From JAICIG01 sp035532215 (GTDB lineage: Bacteria; Planctomycetota; Planctomycetia; Pirellulales; JAICIG01): a stretch of DNA of 5,118 bases. Shown one piece after another: positions 4,981 through 5,118 of this stretch. The notes under the pieces were generated by a model. It saw only the letters and a program-made list of their open reading frames with translations. It made no database searches and was not told where the DNA came from. The stretch covers positions 1 to 5,118 of the forward strand of contig DATKRK010000435.1 of NCBI GenBank assembly GCA_035532215.1, in the 5' to 3' direction. A program made the translations under genes and the position numbers. The stretch's first letter is position 1. The number at the start of each line of letters is the position of its first letter.

Positions 4981-5000
4981 GGGCGTAAGTAGACGTTCGT
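4981..5000 (+). repeat. Second copy of the MITE terminal sequence
   Basis: GGGCGTAAGTAGACGTTCGT matches 1925-1944, the left end of the 149-bp element, at 18 of 20 positions; the two differences are adjacent. The sequence that follows does not match the interior of the first element, and no second end is visible before the right edge. It may be the left end of a related, longer element that continues past the window, or a solo end. Confidence 0.5.
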
Positions 5001-5118
5001 TTTTTTAGCGGGGGGCTGCGGTTTGGCGCGGGCGACAGCGGGGGGAGTGCGGGGAGATGGGGCGGTTGCGGATGAATCGGTCGAGGCGGTCGTCCTGTGA
5101 AATGCACGCGGCGCGGAT
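5001..5118. other. Right-edge region without a confident gene
   Basis: GC-rich DNA beginning with the rest of a T7 run (5000-5006). A minus-strand frame is open from the right edge to a TAA at 5007-5005 (37 codons), and a plus-strand frame from an ATG at 5057 runs off the edge. Neither shows a recognisable motif, so neither is called as a gene. Confidence 0.3.

Noticed and set aside
4981..5010. T7 run (5000-5006) as part of an intrinsic terminator
   Set aside because: No stable GC-rich hairpin directly precedes the T run; the preceding bases are the transposon-end sequence.
4739..5107. 122-codon minus-strand frame, rich in proline and arginine, at the right end
   Set aside because: Low-complexity composition, overlaps the antitoxin gene in another frame, no ribosome binding site or domain seen.
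5005..5118. Minus-strand frame open to the right edge, ending at TAA 5007-5005
   Set aside because: Only 37 codons visible with no family signature; could be the tail of a gene outside the window but cannot be supported.
1..5118. CRISPR array, tRNA or rRNA gene
   Set aside because: No regularly spaced direct repeats with unique spacers, no cloverleaf with a tRNA-type T-loop, and no rRNA-like conserved blocks were seen on either strand.

Overview
The window is GC-rich and looks like a chromosomal segment of a planctomycete, most likely of the Pirellulales or a relative. Two lineage-typical families point to this. One is a DUF1501 protein, cut by the left edge. The other is a DUF1559 protein with a pilin-like N-terminus and a C-terminal H-X9-DG motif. 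The organism assignment is inference from family content, since no marker such as rRNA is present.

Layout, left to right: (1) 2-715 (+), the C-terminal 237 residues of a DUF1501 protein. (2) 723-1754 (-), a complete DUF1559 protein, convergent with it and only 7 bp away. (3) 1755-2201, a 447-bp divergent intergenic region. It holds a good sigma70-type promoter facing the DUF1559 gene (1841-1813), a 149-bp element with terminal inverted repeats and a perfect 9-bp target duplication (1925-2073), and a strong TTGACA-N17-TAGGAT promoter (2101-2129) followed by a leader hairpin facing rpmF. (4) 2202-4241 (+), a probable rpmF-fabD-fabG operon: ribosomal protein L32, malonyl-CoA:ACP transacylase and 3-oxoacyl-ACP reductase. 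The 143-bp fabD-fabG spacer carries two mutually exclusive stem-loops. (5) 4256-4827 (-), a two-gene operon with a 4-bp ATGA overlap: a small acidic protein (putative antitoxin) followed by a RelE/ParE-type toxin. It converges on fabG. (6) 4828-5118, no confident gene. It holds a candidate promoter for the toxin-antitoxin pair, nested GGCGCC-containing repeats, and at 4981 a second copy of the terminal sequence of the 149-bp element.

How the genes relate: rpmF, fabD and fabG link ribosome production with fatty acid synthesis, as in many bacteria. FabD charges ACP with malonate and FabG reduces the 3-oxoacyl-ACP made after condensation. plsX and acpP, often part of this cluster, are not seen; the strand after fabG is taken by the opposing toxin-antitoxin pair.

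The most noteworthy observation is the MITE-like element with an intact 9-bp target duplication, inserted 18 bp upstream of the rpmF -35 box, together with a related end near the right edge that may mark a second mobile element running out of the window. No wholly new system is proven here.
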